Of a stretch of DNA of 64,000 bases, positions 1 through 18,100 are shown one piece after another. The translations under genes and the position numbers were made by a program. Origin of the DNA: Antedon mediterranea. Lineage: Eukaryota > Echinodermata > Crinoidea > Comatulida > Antedonidae. The stretch's first letter is position 1. Each line of letters starts with the position of its first letter. The stretch spans positions 27,188,101 to 27,252,100 of the forward strand of contig NC_092677.1 of the NCBI RefSeq assembly GCF_964355755.1, read 5' to 3'. The notes beneath the pieces are model-generated. The model saw only the letters and a program-made list of their open reading frames with translations. It was not told the origin of the DNA and did not search any database.

Positions 1-165
1 TTAAACCAGGAGCCTTTGCCCTTTGCAATTCACCAGCGTTAAAGGGCCCCTTATGAGTGTTAAACCAGGAGCCTTTGCCCTTTGCAATTCACCAGCGTTA
101 AAGGGCCTCTTAGGAGTGTTAAACCAGGAGCCTTTGCCCTTTGCATTCACCACTGGATAGAAATG
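1..165. repeat. 59-bp tandem repeat, about 2.7 copies
   Basis: Copies begin at about 1, 60 and 119, each starting TTAAACCAGGAGCCTTTGCC. The last copy is cut off about 25 bases before a dynein exon, so the array lies in the intron upstream of it. The left end is cut by the window, so the true copy number is unknown. Confidence 0.9.
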
Positions 166-188
166 TATTTATTTCTTTTGTTTTGTAG

Positions 189-3100
189 TGGCAAAGAACT
201 GTTAAAATCCCTTGACACTCTCTATGAACTTCAACATACACCAGTCACCGGTAACATAACACAGCTTCATACAAACTTGAACATGACAAGGCTGCAGTAT
301 GCTATGACCATGGTTGTGGAGCAGCTTCCAGTGTTGCTAGAGCTAGGCGAGCTGCCATTGCATATCGTAAACCAAGCAGAGCACTACTCGTTCCCGTATC
401 ATGCGCCCTCGCTCATGAGTCTGCTGAGTATGGCTAGTGTCGAGATGCCGCAATCCGTTGGATTTGTTCTACTTCAGGTAAAGAATAACTTATAGTTTAT
501 TTGTTTTTAGTTCCAGAATTGTAATTGTTTGAAATTATTTATATTGTTTTTTCTCTCAGCCTGTTAGTGGAAAATCTTAATCTCTATTGGCTGTGAATTG
601 AGTAAAAGAGAAATATATTTCTATATCTTTTACAGGAATGTCATTGGATGAACTCATTGGTGTGCCACATCAGACAAACCCTCCATGAGCTTTACCAGCA
701 TGTTCTGGGTGGTCAGCATGCCATTCCTGAGGAGTTAAAGTCTACAGCAGCTGCTCTTCAGCAGGAGCATGTGCCGTTGTCATGGTTACATCCAAACAGA
801 CAGCCTACTGATCACACACTTATCACATGGCTTCAAGGCAGGTTCTTTTGAATTTGTAAACCGTAGATTGAGGACACCCCAAACAGTTTGTTGTTTCCTA
901 ATAGATGTTGTTCTGCACGTTAATGTGTTTGGCAACCTGTTAAGCTAATGTACAGTATGAAAGCAGCTTTCATTCTATAACAACAAGCTATGGAGAGATT
1001 GAAGTGGTGAAGAGGGCTTGTTTTTAATCTAAACACCTCATGTGATGTTTTCTTTATGCCTGTCATTTGTATTCTTCTGAGACTCTAACAATTTGTCTTT
1101 TTCTGTAGATTTATTGAAGCGACATGGCCAACTAAAGTCTTGGGTAAAAGAAGGGAAGGTACCGACACGAAGCAGAAACATAGAGTTTCCACATGGTCAC
1201 TTGATGTCAGTGTGGATGGGAGGCCTGGTCAATCCAATGGCGGTCATTACTGCTCTGTGTCATGAAAAGGCAGTTCTGCATGGTGGTCTCTTAACTGATG
1301 TAAAACTTATTGGATGTTTTGTTCGTTTTTAACTCCTTTTTTGTAGCTTTTGTGTGTAAATTGTACTTCAATCCGATCTCCCACAGATCTATGTATTATA
1401 GTTGATTTTAAAAACTGCATTAGCTTCCGCAAATTTCATTACTATCAGTTTATTTAGATTTCTTAAAATTCCTAAATCATTATCTTTAACAGGTTTGCCT
1501 TAACTGCAAAGTATCTACTTCCTTCGATGCTGACACCTTTGACATCTCACACGAGGGCGGTATGTACCTACAAGGCCTCTACATTGAGGGTGCATCATGG
1601 GATATTGAAAACAAGTGTTTAGATAACGCCAAGTAAGAAAATACTTTTAAAGACATGTTACAATCAGTTAAGAATATTTCTACTAGGCCTACAAATAGAT
1701 TTCACTTTTGTTTGAGTTTCTGAACAAGTGATATTTACCTTTATTTAGGACGGCATTGTCACCAATGCCTAGTGTATACATCCATCCTATGTTGAAAGGT
1801 GAACAGACTGATAACGAGGAGGAAGGTTATGGCATCTATGACTGTCCGGTCTTTATGAACAAATCTCGACAGTTGTGTACATTTACACTCAATTTGAGAT
1901 GTCCAGAACCAGTGGAGCAATGGATCTTGGCGGGAACTGGTCTTCTATTGGACCCAGGTTAGTTGAAATGTGTATTTTATTACTTTACTTAATATATCTT
2001 GTAACTGAACCAGAGATGGACCGAAAATGCAATCCTGTCAAATGAAAGAATAAACATGGTGTGTACAAGTTCCTTATATTTTTGAACCAAAGTCTTTTAA
2101 CCTGTCAAAATTGTAATGAGGTATCCTGTTGTGAAATGTGTACACAAACACAGCAGGGTCCTTGGGACTGCTATACACTTTACAGTAGTACAGTTTCTAG
2201 GTGGCCTCCTCATCAGGGTATGACTGGAAATTTATCTAAGGGGCTTGTACACGTAATGATACGATAACTTATAATTTTTATTATTATTTTAATAGGAATC
2301 CCTGAGGGAGGCATAAAGAAGTCTTCTCAGTTTAAAGCTGCTAAAAGAGAAGCAATTGATGAACATGGTGAGGTACCAGAAACTGCATCGTCTACTGCCG
2401 CCAGACAAGCAGAAGAAGAAGAGGCTTCTGACCAAGTGAATGATATTGAAACAGGTGGTCAGCGAGAATCTCTTTCACGCCGCTCCGTCATGTCACGACA
2501 GTCGCTACGAAGCTACAGTGGCCAGAAGAAGCTTACCCTTGAGATAGCTGAAGAAAAGGAAGAAGAGAATGATGACTTGAAGTTGACTGCACGCTCAGAG
2601 CAGTTGGATATAGAGCGCCACCAAACAACAGAGTTTGATTATCGTATGCCGACCAAGTTAACAGAGAAGCAAGTTTCCCAACTAAATGATAACCAGAATG
2701 CTAGTAGGCATTCAAGTGCCGGGTCATCCGCTAGTTTACTTTCATCAAATGCTGATAGAAATGAAATTGAAAAAGAAATGTATAAGATAGCAGAAAGTGA
2801 TAAAGTTAACCAAGAGTATGACGATGAGGATGGATTTGAAGGTGATGGATCACAGAGGTCATCGACATCATCGAGTCAACATTCTTGGAGTAGTGTTGAC
2901 AGTAGGATTAGTTATACCGGGCAGTCGGAGAAGAAAGATAAAAACAAATCAGGTAACGAGAATGAGTCTCCAAATCCTCCTAAAGATGAACAAGATGGCA
3001 ACGTTTTATCATCAAAGATATCTGAAAAATCTGTAGACGGTAAATTAGAGTCTGTGAAGTCTTCTAATAAAGATCCAGATGAAAGCTCAACAACGCATCC

Positions 3101-4127
3101 GATAGAGGAAGATAAATTGGAAAATGGTAGTGAATTGGTGTCTGTAGAAACAAAAGAAGATGGTGCAATAATGAAAACTGATGACACATCCAGATGGGAA
3201 AACGAGAAAAACTTAGAGGATAAAGCTAATGAAAGTGACAAAAATGGAGTTGTTGATGATGAAGAACATGTTGAAAGCACAGAAGAGGTGATGTCAGATG
3301 CTAAACAAAAATTACATGAAGATCCATCTCAAGTCAAAAAGAACATGGCGGTAGTTGCTAATGAAAATAAGGAAACGGCAAATGGCGGTGAGTCTTTGAC
3401 AAATGGAAGCACTGATAAGGAAAACAAACATTCTCTGTCTAAAAGCTCAGTAAGAACTGATGATGAGGACAAGTCAGAGAAAATGAAGTCTTCGTCAGCT
3501 CACGGAAGCCAAAGATCACTTTCATCAAAGTCAACTAACAAAGAACAACCAAAAAATCAGATAAACGACTCAAAGATATCTGTTAATGTCGGAGTAAATG
3601 ATGATAAAAAAGAAAATGCACGTCGCATCACGTCACAGCAGTCAAGAGCGTCTCTCAAGTCTGCGGAGCTGGCTTACAGCGACACTGTTCCAATAGAAAA
3701 GAAGACTACAAAAGAATTGAACTCGCGTAAAAACTTACAATCGGGAAAATCTCAGAAGAGTGTTACTTCTCACAAATCTGCACAGAGTGTTTACTCCCAG
3801 AAGTCTGTGAAATCTGCTTCTAAAAGTAGGACAGGTTCATCTCAGATGTCTTCTGCCAAATCTGGAAGATCACGTGAAGGTAGCGGCCAAACCTCCAAGC
3901 CAACAACTAAGCCTCACGTAAAGAGTGCATCAAGAAGTATTAAATCAAATATTGAAGAGTCACAGAAAAATGCGACACAGAAAGGTTCACAGCAGAGTGT
4001 CAAAGGTCAAGGGTCAATTGGTAATGTAAGGTCAAATCTAAAGAAAGATGATGTACAGTTAGAAGATGATGAGTTATCAGGTACAGAAGATTACCAAATA
4101 ACTCCCAAAGAAGAACCACAATATTAG
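189..4127 (+). CDS. Dynein heavy chain, C-terminal part (divergent, possibly DNHD1-like), 5' end outside the window
   Basis: Six exons fit one frame: 189-477, 636-837, 1109-1299, 1493-1632, 1749-1957 and 2296-4127 (stop TAG). The first five encode the end of a dynein heavy chain. Recognisable blocks are QECHWMNSL, a DLLKRHGQLKSW helix, the VNPMAVITAL block (canonical NPQAFLTA), YLQGLYIEGASWD (canonical GLFLEGAxWD), MPSVYIHPM and YDCPVF. These belong to the helical and beta-barrel C-terminal domain that follows the AAA ring. The canonical TGHSTNF stretch after the CPVY-like motif is replaced by an unrelated sequence, so this is a divergent member. DNHD1 is a guess only. Canonical chains end soon after this domain, but here a 3'-terminal exon adds about 610 residues rich in Ser, Lys, Glu, Asp and Asn with no visible domain. 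The second intron needs a GC donor at 838. Acts, if canonical, in microtubule motor complexes. Confidence 0.8.
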
Positions 4128-5688
4128 CTTTCAATTTTATGCCAAAGTAAGGTTTATGAATAACATGGACTCTTCCACTTTGATGGTTTTATTATCTGAT
4201 TGTAAAATATATATCCATTTTTTGTGTGTACTGTGAATATTAACAGTTAATTAAGGTTCTTGTACAATAAAAAGAAAGTATTTATGATTTTACGGTAATA
4301 TTATTTGAAAATACGTTGAAATGCATTCCAGGCCATATCCTAAAACAAATCAATATAAGTTAATCAGAATTTTGCTTCAACCTTGTGGCTTCCAAGTTGA
4401 ATAAACATAACAAGGTAATAACGTAGCTGATGTCTGCTTCCAAATCAATATAAACTGTATAAAACAAAACGGCTTCCAAGATTATACTCCATCATTTTGG
4501 TTCCAATGTGTGTGACAATGAATACTATGGTGTTTTTAAATAATTTTCTTGCGTCTTTTCAATTTAGTTACTGTAACAAGAATGTTTATATAATTTATTT
4601 TTCGGTATGGAAATCTATGGGTTTGTAAAAGAAAGATTTTGATTTATCTTTCGAAGTCTCATAATATTGATCAATTAGTAATCATTTGACAGAATAGAAT
4701 TGTAAATATAAAAGTTATAAATGGTATTAAAATGACAAAACAATTTGTAATATATATATATGAACTATAGAAGACTATAACAAGATCCGTCCAGCAAAGT
4801 TTAATGTACAACCTCATTTACTTTTCACCTTGTGTATAGATGTTATATATCCGTCCATTAAAGTTAGAAATGACATAAAAATGATAATTTTTTATACATA
4901 GGAACTATAACACTATAACAGAATCCGTCCCCAACACTTGTTGTATGCATTGTTTTTAATAACCAGTTATGTACAACCTTGTGTAATATAGATGTCATTA
5001 TTGCCATCCATTAATGTATACATATATTCTTGTAATGACAAAATGTTAAGACATTCAGTGTAAAAAGTTGCATAATTTACTATTGTAACCTGTGTGAAAA
5101 TCTGATGTGCATATTAAATTATAATAAGTGTAAAAAAAGTGTATTGTTTATTTTTAGCAAATCAAACATGATTGGAATGTTAGCCTCTGATGAGAACTCC
5201 ATAATGATTCACACAGGATATATGTTTTAGTTTATTAATCATCTTAAAAGTTTTTTTTTTTAGTAAGGTCGAGTTTTACAAACATTGTAGCTAAACTGAA
5301 GCCAAGTGGACAACATGAAACCACCAATGGATTGACTTCTTATCGGGTTTTTCTAAGTAAGTACAACAAACACAAATAACATTTCAACAACCCATCTTTC
5401 TTTTTTAATAGATCAATAATTATTTCACAAAACTACTGACAAAAAACTAATTTTGAATGTTCTACTTTGATAGTGTTTTCCAAGCAAGTATAGCTACTTT
5501 ACTTAACTTGCCTGAAACCATAGTCAGTGCTATATGAGTTGTTGTAGAACTTTTGTTTAACAAGCCACCTATAGTAATATCATTGGCCTTAAATCATTGG
5601 TACTGTAGTCCTATATATTTAAATTAGTTTAATAGTTAAATTTCGCAACAAAACATAGACAGAGAGAGCACTATCCTCAACAGAATGG
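4128..5688. other. Convergent 3' spacer between dynein and PSMC4
   Basis: No gene seen. The stretch holds the two 3' UTRs. Positions 4760-5060 contain two or three diverged copies of a block with CTATAACA, ATCCGTCC, GTACAACC and TAGATGTTAT-like pieces, so an old tandem duplication is likely. A reverse-strand AATAAA (TTTATT at 5147-5152) could end PSMC4. Confidence 0.5.
4266..4271 (+). terminator. Polyadenylation signal AATAAA for the dynein gene
   Basis: AATAAA lies 139 bases after the stop codon, inside AT-rich DNA. It is the first good hexamer after the stop. No cDNA evidence is available. Confidence 0.45.
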
Positions 5689-11279
<5,591 letters not shown>

Positions 11280-12103
11280 TTTGTATTTTATTAACCTTTG
11301 ACCTTCTGTGTTGAACTGAGCAGCAGTTAGGTGTGGCCGATCCAGACGCGGCGCGATGCACGTGGCCGCCTATTTGCTTTTTCTACTAGAAAAATTTATA
11401 GGATATTAAATCAATAACATTTTTATACCAACAATTTGATGAGAAAAGCAATAATACAAGAAAAATAAAGCGGTGTAAAAAAATGCACCAATGCAATTAT
11501 TATTATACTATACTAAAAACTCATGTATATGCCTATAACTGCAAGCATGGAGCTATAAAATCTAATTTTATAGCTCCATGCTGCAAGTTCATAGATAAAT
11601 ATATATAAATTAATTGTTGTGAAGCAATTCAATTTTCTAAACAATGAGCTATTGTCTTTGAAATAAAGAAGGCGCCATCTCAAAATGTTGTATTGAAATT
11701 GTTAAAATTCTCGCGCGTAAAAGTTCTTTAAAAAAAAAAAGTGAGTATACAATTGCAAATAACGTCTGGACATCATAGCCTATTATTAATGTAATTTGAT
11801 TGGTTCGCTGAGCTAAGCTTGATGTTAGGTATGCAAAATTAACTTTCGGGCAGATTCGGATTTCAAAAAGACCCTTTTTCAATCATCTTAAAAAGCTGTT
11901 TTAGCACTTATTTTACACCAAATAGACGTTAGCATCATATATAAGAGGTAAGTAAGCATATTGCACGTTATATTGATTAGTATTTTGTCTTTAAAGCCCA
12001 AGTAGAGTGTAGGCCCAATACCTGATTAATTCTCGTAAATGTTCGGACTGAAGATAAAGCCTCAACTAGGATGCGTTTACGGTCTAAATTTTAATATGCA
12101 AAA
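11280..12103. promoter_or_regulatory. Head-to-head spacer, shared promoter region of PSMC4 and the POU gene
   Basis: 824 bases separate the two start codons, so both promoters and 5' UTRs must lie here unless further 5' exons exist. No clear TATA box was found. A hairpin with 16-base arms (11545-11560 and 11566-11581, GCATGGAGCTATAAAA) stands out. AAAATGGCGG at 12101-12110 resembles a YY1 site, overlapping the POU start codon. Promoter activity is inferred from position. Confidence 0.4.
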
Positions 12104-15100
12104 ATGGCGGATGGACTGGCTCAGAACATGGAAGAAAGAACAGGTAGATTTGCTTTTACATATTCATATTTTCGATTTTAGCATAATTCATTAGAGTTTT
12201 AAAAACTTGTGAGTGATTCATCGATGACCAATTTGATGGTTTTAAAACGTTATAGAACAGTTTGTAAAACCTAAAAACGTAGTATTTTCGCTCTTGTTTT
12301 TGTTAAGAACAGCAGCATTCAACGAGAATTAAATAACAAAACCTGGAACGATTTCGCAAAAATCTAACACAAAGCAAAAAGGTTGATAGCAGCCGACCGG
12401 GCGGGTGACACTTAAATAGGCGTCGATTAGCAGAGCTTATGAGGCCTAGCCGCCTAGACATTGGGGCTAGGATTAGCATTATTTAATAATATTAATATTA
12501 CGCTGGTGTGTTTACTGTTCCTATTTTATTTACTTGATTAGCTAGGCTTGAGATTATAATAATATTTTTTCTGTACAATTTTTGTAATAATTTACACAAA
12601 AAAACAACAAAATGTATATGTTTATGGCCTGCCCTGGGTCCAATATTTTAATTTGCATAAATTTGAATAAATATTTAGGTATAATTAAAATTCATTTTTT
12701 TTTTTGCAAGTCTTAATAAAGTTCTGCATTAAAATTCTAATCCTTGTTGAATTGAAAGTAATTTCTAAATTTCTATTTAAAACATTAAAAACTAACATGT
12801 ATAATATTAAATAAAACAAACTAGCCTACTGTCATGTATTCTAAATTATAAGACAGTCACAAACATTGATGACTTTGTTTACGAAAAAGAAAAATTGTAG
12901 TATTTTTAAAACACTCGCGTCTTGTATAAGTAATGGATGGATTTTGGTTTATCTTTCAATTTATTTTAATATTTATAAATAATATTTTTTCAGAATATAG
13001 CCAAAATATTTGAAAGCTGTCTTGCCATCCTAATAATAAATACTTCGCCTATTAAAAAATACCATAATTAATTTTACCTGACCACTTAGGGCCTATAGAG
13101 CGGAGAATACGGTTTTGAATACCGTTCTTTTCAAGAACCGTTTTTTCTTGCCAGCAGAAATAGGTCCCCACAAAAAAGAACCGATCTTAAAAACGGTTTC
13201 AAAAACCCCAATTGATTGCGGTATCGATCGCAAAGAACCGTTCTGAAACCGGTTTCAGCGGAGCAATTTTTAGCTGCAACACAATCGCGGTCTCAATTTG
13301 ACCCCAAAAACTGAACTCTGCAGTCTGCTGCACTGGGACGATTGCGGTCAACTCGCAGTCAAACCCGCGCGATACAGTAGGACCTAGGCCTAAGTCATTT
13401 TTATTTCTCTAGATAGTGAGTATTTTATTTAACTAAAAAATGTTGACCGATGCCATTACGAGGTTCGTAAAAAATATGTGAAGGGAAGAAGATGAGGGGA
13501 CTTTTCGGGAGTCGGAAGAAAGACTCACGTAGGCCTACATGTTTGAAAGCTAGACGAGCTCAACTTGGCAATATCAGAGGGTGCGACGTATACTTTTTAA
13601 CCAAGGACCACAATAACGTTTCAGGTTACAATTCCCCCTTCTATTATGAAATGGATGCTATTTCTGGGGGATCGCGCTATGCTAAAAAAGTAAACGTGAC
13701 CTCGATCCAATCGCACTTCCGCCTAACGAACTGCATTGTGGTGTATATAATGACGTCATTCATAACGAACGCACATGGACGGAACCGGTTTTATTGGAGT
13801 AAAAATTGAGCTGCAACGCGATCTTTATTTATAAACAACAGCCGAAACCTGTTTCCAAAAAGACGTTCTTTTTTTATTTTTCAATAGAAACAGGCCCTTA
13901 AAATTGTGTTTCCTTTTTAATCAAAATATTTATTCTTTCAGAATATATTTTAAAATGCAACCAAGTTTGTTATAGTATTTGATAGATTACAACCATCCTT
14001 TAAATGCCAGAATATTTAATTTAATAAAATGTAGTAAAATATATCTATAAAAATAATCACATCCTCTTAAGAAAAATAGTAGTAAAAATATATGAATCTT
14101 AGAATGGAGAGTAAATAAAAGTAATAAATTGGTTTTATATGGAACGCCGTTTACGCAAAATTTTGATGATATGAATTTTATGACGCGATATGTGAATGAA
14201 ATGCATCGATATGAATTGAATGGCGCGATATATGAATGAAATGTTTTGAATTGAATGCTTTGAATTGAATGTTTTGAATGAAATGTTTTGAATGAAATGT
14301 TTTGAATTGAATGTTTTGAATAAAATGTTTTGAATGAAATGTTTTGAACGAAATGTTTTGAATGAAATGTTTTGAATGAAATGTTTTGAATTAAATGTTT
14401 TGAATTAAATGTTTGAATTGAATTGAAAAGTCAAACTATTGGCGGCGTATGTCATTCCCGCTCGCGATTTTGTTTTAACCTCTTAGGCCTAAGCCTGGGT
14501 ACCCTCATCTCCTTTCCACGCTGTCATCAATATGGATCCTTTACAGAGAATCCTAACAGACCTGAAACATTGGAATACATATTTCCGAACCCAGGTCTGT
14601 TAGGATTCTCTGTAAAGGCAGCGTGGAGATGAGGGTACCCACGCTTAGGCCTAAGAGGTTGAGAAAAAAATCGCGAGCGGGAATGACATACGCCACCAAT
14701 AGTTTGACTTTTCAATTCAATTCAAACATTTTATTCAAAACATTTCATTTAAAACATTTAATTCAAAACATTTCATTCAAAACATTTCATTCAAAACATT
14801 GCATTCAAAACAATTTATTCAAAACATTTCATTCAAAACATTTCATTCAAAACATTCAATTCAAAGGATTCAATTCAAAACATTTCATTCATATATCGCG
14901 CCATTCAATTCATATCGATGCATTTCATTCACATATCGCGTCATAAAATTCATATCATTGAAATGTTGCGTAAACGGCGTTCCATACTTTTAAGTTTGTT
15001 TTGTGGATGTAATTCAGTTTCAGTTTTTTAGAATGTAAGAACATTTTTTGTTTTAAAAAGTTTTGTCTGTATTGGGCTGATTTTAGTTTAGTAATTTATA

Positions 15101-18100
15101 ACCATCATAAAATGAATATGCCTGCAATGGCTATTACACTATTTTGTACACAAGCTTTGTTTGAATAGAGCATGCAGCGTTGTGCCTGCATATTCATATT
15201 AACTTGTTGGTTGTCGGCGGCCGGCAGTATCACAGTCAATGTACACACAGTACATCCCTTGTGAGGCCTCTCCTATCTCATTATCATTTATGCCTGTCAG
15301 GCATTCAAAACAGCTTTCTTTATTTATATTACGTAGTCAGCCAATCTGCCTCGCTCAGTCTGCTATTGTTTGCGGGAGTGTTATGTTCAAGGAAAGTTAA
15401 TTATATATTCACTATCTTTATTCTTAATCAAAAGAAATATATCAAGAAAAAAAATCAAAAGATCAATTGCAGCAAAAATAATAGACTAATTAACTTAACA
15501 AATACATACATTAACATATTACAATCAATGTGTAATATATTAATTAGTGCATTTGATAATCAATGTTTGTTACCATGCCAACATATTTAAAAAATTAAAA
15601 AAAAATATATAATTTGTACTTCTATTCGTGTCATCTATTTTAAATATCATAAAATAAACCAAAAATAAATAAAATGTATGAATTAATATTTTACATTTGT
15701 TATTAAAAAAAAATGCAAACAAATAATAATGGTGTACTGTACAGTAACTAAACCATCCTATGATTTTATAATTTTTTGTTATTAAAAAACTAAAATTAAA
15801 GTCCTTAAAAATATCCATACTGCAAAAATTATTGAATATGCATGAATTTACCATATGCATAAGAGCTGTTGTTTATTCAGGCTTATGAAACTTTTGATGA
15901 AAGGAATTCATTGAAGCGCACAAAAGGTGACTGACTAAGGTCACGCTCGTTGGCAAACAAGGGCTACAGTATATAAAGGTGCTGTTTTACACAATTGTAT
16001 GTTGATTGAAGAATCAGTTGTGAAAACTTGTTTCTTTGTGATTGTTATGACAATAGACTAGTTGCCACTATGCTGTGTCTGAATATATTATTTTGTCATA
16101 GTTTACTAGTTATATATTTGCTGAACTCTAAATTTAAAGACAGATTTAGAATCAGGAATTTCCATTGATCTCTAAATAAATATATTTTAATTTGTAAATT
16201 TTTTTTTGGACTTTAAACTCATTTTATCTATAAATTAGTTTTTAATTAAACTGAACATTTGAATTTCTTTCAAAATCTACACTGTCGTAAAGAGTTTCAA
16301 TAAATTATTCATGTACCAAAAAAAAAATGAACAGACGTGTTGACGAATATTTTAAAGTGTAAATTTGCCATCACGAATATGCTTGGCAATGCATTGAAGT
16401 TACAAATAGAATCATGCATAATTCATGACTACTTATGAATAATGCATGACTCATGTACAATATGCAGCACAACAGCTAACTTGCATGTACTGTAAGTTGC
16501 TATATATCCATATTGGATATGAATAAGGGGATATTATAAAACAACATTTAGTAGTGAGAGAGATATATAACAATAAGTAGTAGGCCTAAACCAATGTACT
16601 GTACATTATAATACTATTAAGCTTTTAGTCCTTAATTAACACACGCATGAAGTTTAATAAAATATTTTTACTGAAATCTTCATTTCAATTTGTTAATGAA
16701 TCAATGTTCTTATATATTAAATGGCTATCAATATTAGTTATTATAATAAACTCTGCTTTAATTATGACTAACTTATACAATACATATTTCCAAGTACTAT
16801 ATTCAAGGTAAAAACTAAATTAAACAGAATTTTAAATTAATTAATGTCAATTTGCTGTTCATTTCTAAAAGGCTGTACATTGTGGTCCTCCTATGTTAAA
16901 GAAAGTACAGTTACTGCAATATGAAACAAAAACTACTTGATATTCATTAATTATTCATACTTTGAAATTTAATTCCAAGGACAGTACCCACTCTTAGATA
17001 ATTATTCAATTTTACAAATGTTCATAAATGTATAATTAAATTGAAGTTGCCATTTAACCCATTTTAGTTGTTCATTAGTTTTAGGATTTATTAACATTTT
17101 TAATTTAATTTTCTTGTAAACAATGTCATAAAAAATAAAATATATATAATTGTTTAAAGTGAAATACCCAATAAGTTGTTTAGGCTTGGTTCCCACTAGA
17201 ACGTAACGCAAGGACGTAAACGCAACGCAAGCGTTTTAACCAATGACAAGCGAAGTTATAGACAGTTAGCAATCACAAGCGAATAAGCCATCGCTTGTGA
17301 TTGGTCAATTCACTTGCGTTGCGTTACGTCCTTGTGTTGCGTCGCTAGTGGGAACCACGCTTAAGTGACTAAAACATACAGAACTGTATAAAAACACAAG
17401 CAGGACGCATACAGATTTTTAAAGTCTTAAAAGTTTTGCTTTTGTGTACATGAATGAATGATAATTATACCATTTTAAAATATTTCACTGTAAGTAAGTA
17501 AATAAACTACATTCAACCAAACAAATATGTTTTTACTGTGGAACTGTAATTTACTATACACAGGGATAGGTGTTAAAAAGGTTTAGATGCCGGGTTGGAA
17601 TAAACTGTACTCAATGTACAGTAGCTACAGTTGTTTGGATGGATGTGTTAACATTATTCTGAGTAGAAAAAGACTTCAAGGGTAGGGTGTCGCTATCTTC
17701 CTCCGCCCACCAGACAAAAAAAATTTTTTTTTTTTTAATTTGAATTAATTTGCATCAGACTATACAGCTCTAGTGTATTGATTGGTAATAACACAAAACT
17801 GCTTTAAAGTAATATTTATTAGTTACAAGTAATTGCTTTAAAATTCATGGCCAGGCTACAGCAAATAGTACATGCATATGCACAAGTAATTTATATGTAA
17901 ATGAGTGATATTCAGTAGAAATGCCAGTGTCTGATATCATCAAATAGCTGGCTATTAGTGGCTTTGAATATGCAGTAAATGGCTTTATGCAAATCAGTTT
18001 GTGAGGATTCTGCTGCTACTGCGTGGTTGCCATACTGCTGTATATATCTCCGTCGTATCTTTATTTATTGCTAACCTTAGTAAACTAGATGTCATTGTGT

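Noticed and set aside
842-843. GT donor at 842 for dynein exon 636
   Set aside because: It changes the frame of the next exon and loses the conserved dynein sequence; the GC donor at 838 keeps it.
14423-14946. Mirror-image ORFs beginning [16 protein letters not shown]
   Set aside because: They are the two arms of the fold-back palindrome read in opposite directions, not genes.
15180-15860. ORFs of 136 and 96 codons in POU intron 1
   Set aside because: AT-rich, low complexity, no recognisable motif and no splice context.
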